NCBI GenBank assembly: GCA_017614185.1
Contig: JAGACI010000038.1
Span: forward strand, 1 to 7,403
DNA: 7,403 nt
Source: Lachnospiraceae bacterium
GTDB taxonomy: Bacteria; Bacillota_A; Clostridia; Lachnospirales; Lachnospiraceae
Reading direction: 5' to 3'
The translations under genes were made by a program, and so were the position numbers. Under the pieces are notes generated by a model. The model worked only from the letters and a program-made list of their open reading frames with translations. It did not search any database and was not told the origin of the DNA. Below are positions 5,784-7,403 of the stretch, one piece after another (positions within the stretch are counted from its first letter, which is position 1; every line of letters starts with the position of its first letter).

Positions 5784-7403
5784 ATGACCAGAGAAGAATT
5801 TTTATCCCTTGCAAGTAAAAGGGTTTTATTTTTAGACGGAGCTACAGGTTCGAACCTTATGAAGGCCGGTATGAAAGCAGGAGAGTGTCCCGAACAGTGG
5901 ATATTAAATCATCCTGATGTATTACTTAACCTTCAGAAGGATTATGTTGAAGCGGGAAGCGATTTCCTTTATGCGCCGACATTTACCGCAAACAGAGTCA
6001 AATTAACCGAATATGGCTTGTACGACAAGCAGGAACAGATGATTAACGACCTCGTCGCATTGTCCAAAGAGGCATCTGGTGGCAGGGCTTATATTGTCGG
6101 TGACCTTACCATGACCGGAGAACAGCTTAAACCTATGGGCTCAATGGATTTTGATGAACTCATATCCATATATAAAGAGCAGATTACATATATGGTAAAA
6201 GCAGGTGTTGATGCATTGGTTGTGGAGACAATGATGAGCCTTCAGGAGACAAGGGCAGCTGTTATTGCCGCAAAAGAAGTCTGTGATCTTGCTGTTTTTG
6301 CAACCATATCCGTAGAAGATGACGGAAGAACTCTTTACGGAACAGACGTTGTATCTGCGGCAGTCTGTCTTGAAGGACTGGGTGTATGTGCTGTCGGTCT
6401 TAACTGCTCTACAGGACCTGATAAGATGGTCAAATATATAAGGGATATTGCAACCAACGTTAATATCCCGGTTATTGCAAAGCCCAATGCCGGTCTTCCT
6501 TCTGTCGATGCAAACGGCAATTCATACTATGACATGGGTGTAGATGAGTTCAAAACTCTCATGAAGGATATTATCGAAGCCGGCGCAAGTATAGTAGGCG
6601 GATGCTGTGGCTCAACACCCGCATATATTAAGGGCCTTTATGATGAATACAAAGATTTCGATGTTAAGAGTGTAAATAAGGGCAAAGAGCCCGGAACAAG
6701 ATATCTTACAAGCGAGAGAAAAACACTTAAGTTCAAATTTGGCGATCCTTTTATAGTGGTAGGTGAGAGAATCAATCCCACCGGTAAAAAGAAACTTCAG
6801 GAGCAGCTTAGAAACCATGATCTTACAGGTGTGGTAACATACGCCGAAGAGCAGGATGCATGCGGCGCAAAAGTCCTTGATATCAATGTCGGAATGGGCG
6901 GCGTCGATGAATTAACCATGATGAGAGATGTTTTGGATGAAGTTTTGATGGTTACACAGCTTCCTCTGTCTTTGGATTCCAGTGATCCTGAAGTTATGGA
7001 GTGCGCTTTAAGAAAGTATCCGGGAAGAGCTCTTATAAACTCAGTATCTTTGGAAGAAGACAGACTTCCTGTCCTTAAACTTGCCAGGAAATACGGCGCA
7101 ATGGTTATTTTGTTGCCTCTTTCCGCAAAGGGAATTCCCGAAAGCTTTGAAGAGAGAAAAGAAAATGTTGATAAGCTTATTTCATTGGCTTATGAGGCCG
7201 GGCTTTGTAAGGAAGACCTTGTGGTCGACGGACTAGTCGGTACGGTTGGCGCGCTTCCGAATGCCGGTGTTGATACTCTTAGAACAATTGAGTATTGTAC
7301 AGGCCTTGGAATATCTACGATTTGCGGCCTTTCCAATATATCTTTCGGATTGCCTGAAAGAAGTTTTGTAAACAGCAACTTCCTTACAATGGCTATTCAC
7401 GCA
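5784..7403 (+). CDS. metH: Cobalamin-dependent methionine synthase, N-terminal 540 residues (3' end outside window)
   Basis: The frame is open from ATG 5784 to the last base (540 codons, no stop). MetH transfers a methyl group from 5-methyl-tetrahydrofolate via cobalamin to homocysteine, making methionine in the cytoplasm. Residues 1-290 are the homocysteine S-methyltransferase barrel: LDGATGSNL (17-25), APTFTANR (64-71), VGDLTMTGEQL (105-115), VVETM (146-150). The three zinc ligands are Cys208 (GLNCS), Cys274 and Cys275 (GGCCGS). Residues 320-540 are the pterin-binding barrel: VGERINPTGKKKL (326-338), VLDINVG (364-370), LSLDSS (395-400), INSVS (418-422), GLSNISFGLPERSFVN (515-530). The motifs resemble the short Thermotoga/clostridial form more than E. 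coli MetH. That form usually ends after the cobalamin domain at about 770-850 residues without the SAM reactivation domain; this cannot be checked here. The gene has its own promoter and is divergent from the lipoprotein gene. Confidence 0.94.
   Translation, partial: MTREEFLSLASKRVLFLDGATGSNLMKAGMKAGECPEQWILNHPDVLLNLQKDYVEAGSDFLYAPTFTANRVKLTEYGLYDKQEQMINDLVALSKEASGGRAYIVGDLTMTGEQLKPMGSMDFDELISIYKEQITYMVKAGVDALVVETMMSLQETRAAVIAAKEVCDLAVFATISVEDDGRTLYGTDVVSAAVCLEGLGVCAVGLNCSTGPDKMVKYIRDIATNVNIPVIAKPNAGLPSVDANGNSYYDMGVDEFKTLMKDIIEAGASIVGGCCGSTPAYIKGLYDEYKDFDVKSVNKGKEPGTRYLTSERKTLKFKFGDPFIVVGERINPTGKKKLQEQLRNHDLTGVVTYAEEQDACGAKVLDINVGMGGVDELTMMRDVLDEVLMVTQLPLSLDSSDPEVMECALRKYPGRALINSVSLEEDRLPVLKLARKYGAMVILLPLSAKGIPESFEERKENVDKLISLAYEAGLCKEDLVVDGLVGTVGALPNAGVDTLRTIEYCTGLGISTICGLSNISFGLPERSFVNSNFLTMAIHA

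Noticed and set aside
6335..6520. Minus-strand open frames inside metH (6335-6520, 6612-6818, 7190-7378)
   Set aside because: They lie opposite conserved MetH motifs and show no independent start signals or domains.
1..7403. Signs of a mobile element, CRISPR array or defence island
   Set aside because: There are no regularly spaced repeats, transposase, integrase, att-like repeats or tRNA. A TopB next to an ATPase can occur in integrative elements, but the surrounding genes (metH, lipoprotein, PAS protein) and uniform codon style look chromosomal.

Overview
The window looks like ordinary chromosome from a low-to-mid-GC Firmicute, most likely Clostridia of the Lachnospiraceae type (Butyrivibrio, Roseburia or relatives). 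The reasons are AT-rich intergenic DNA, AGAGG/AAGGAG ribosome binding sites, strong use of AAG/AAA, CTT and GAT codons, a DUF234-type ATPase, a Bacillus-like TopB, a multi-PAS protein of the kind common in Lachnospiraceae, and a Thermotoga/clostridial-type MetH. The genus assignment is inference from style, not from a marker gene.

Layout. Positions 2-640 (+) hold the C-terminal 212 residues of a DUF234-family AAA ATPase whose P-loop part lies upstream of the window. It is followed closely by a complete type IA topoisomerase (TopB-like, 650-2668), a GlmU-like left-handed beta-helix acyltransferase (2673-3347) and a PAS-repeat sensor protein with no output domain (3369-5039). The gaps are 9, 4 and 21 nt, so these four genes probably form one transcription unit. 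It ends at a strong hairpin (5061-5127). That hairpin also serves as the terminator for a convergent lipoprotein gene on the minus strand (5158-5676). A 107-bp divergent intergenic region (5677-5783) carries a promoter for the last gene, metH (5784 to the window edge). MetH is open for 540 codons and runs off the right end, so an ORF list that requires a stop codon misses it.

How the genes relate. MetH makes methionine from homocysteine and methyl-tetrahydrofolate; the window shows its zinc/homocysteine domain and most of its pterin domain. The topoisomerase is a housekeeping decatenase-type enzyme. The acyltransferase keeps the GlmU acetyltransferase histidine but has no nucleotidyltransferase domain. 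No obvious pathway links the ATPase, topoisomerase, acyltransferase and PAS protein; their co-transcription may be only genomic proximity.

I found no CRISPR array, transposase, integrase, tRNA, rRNA or defence cassette, and no convincing evidence of a new system. The points most worth a second look are the apparent loss of nuclease residues in the DUF234 domain, the output-less PAS protein, the stand-alone GlmU-like acyltransferase, and the compound loop of the shared terminator, which may be a repeated genomic element.
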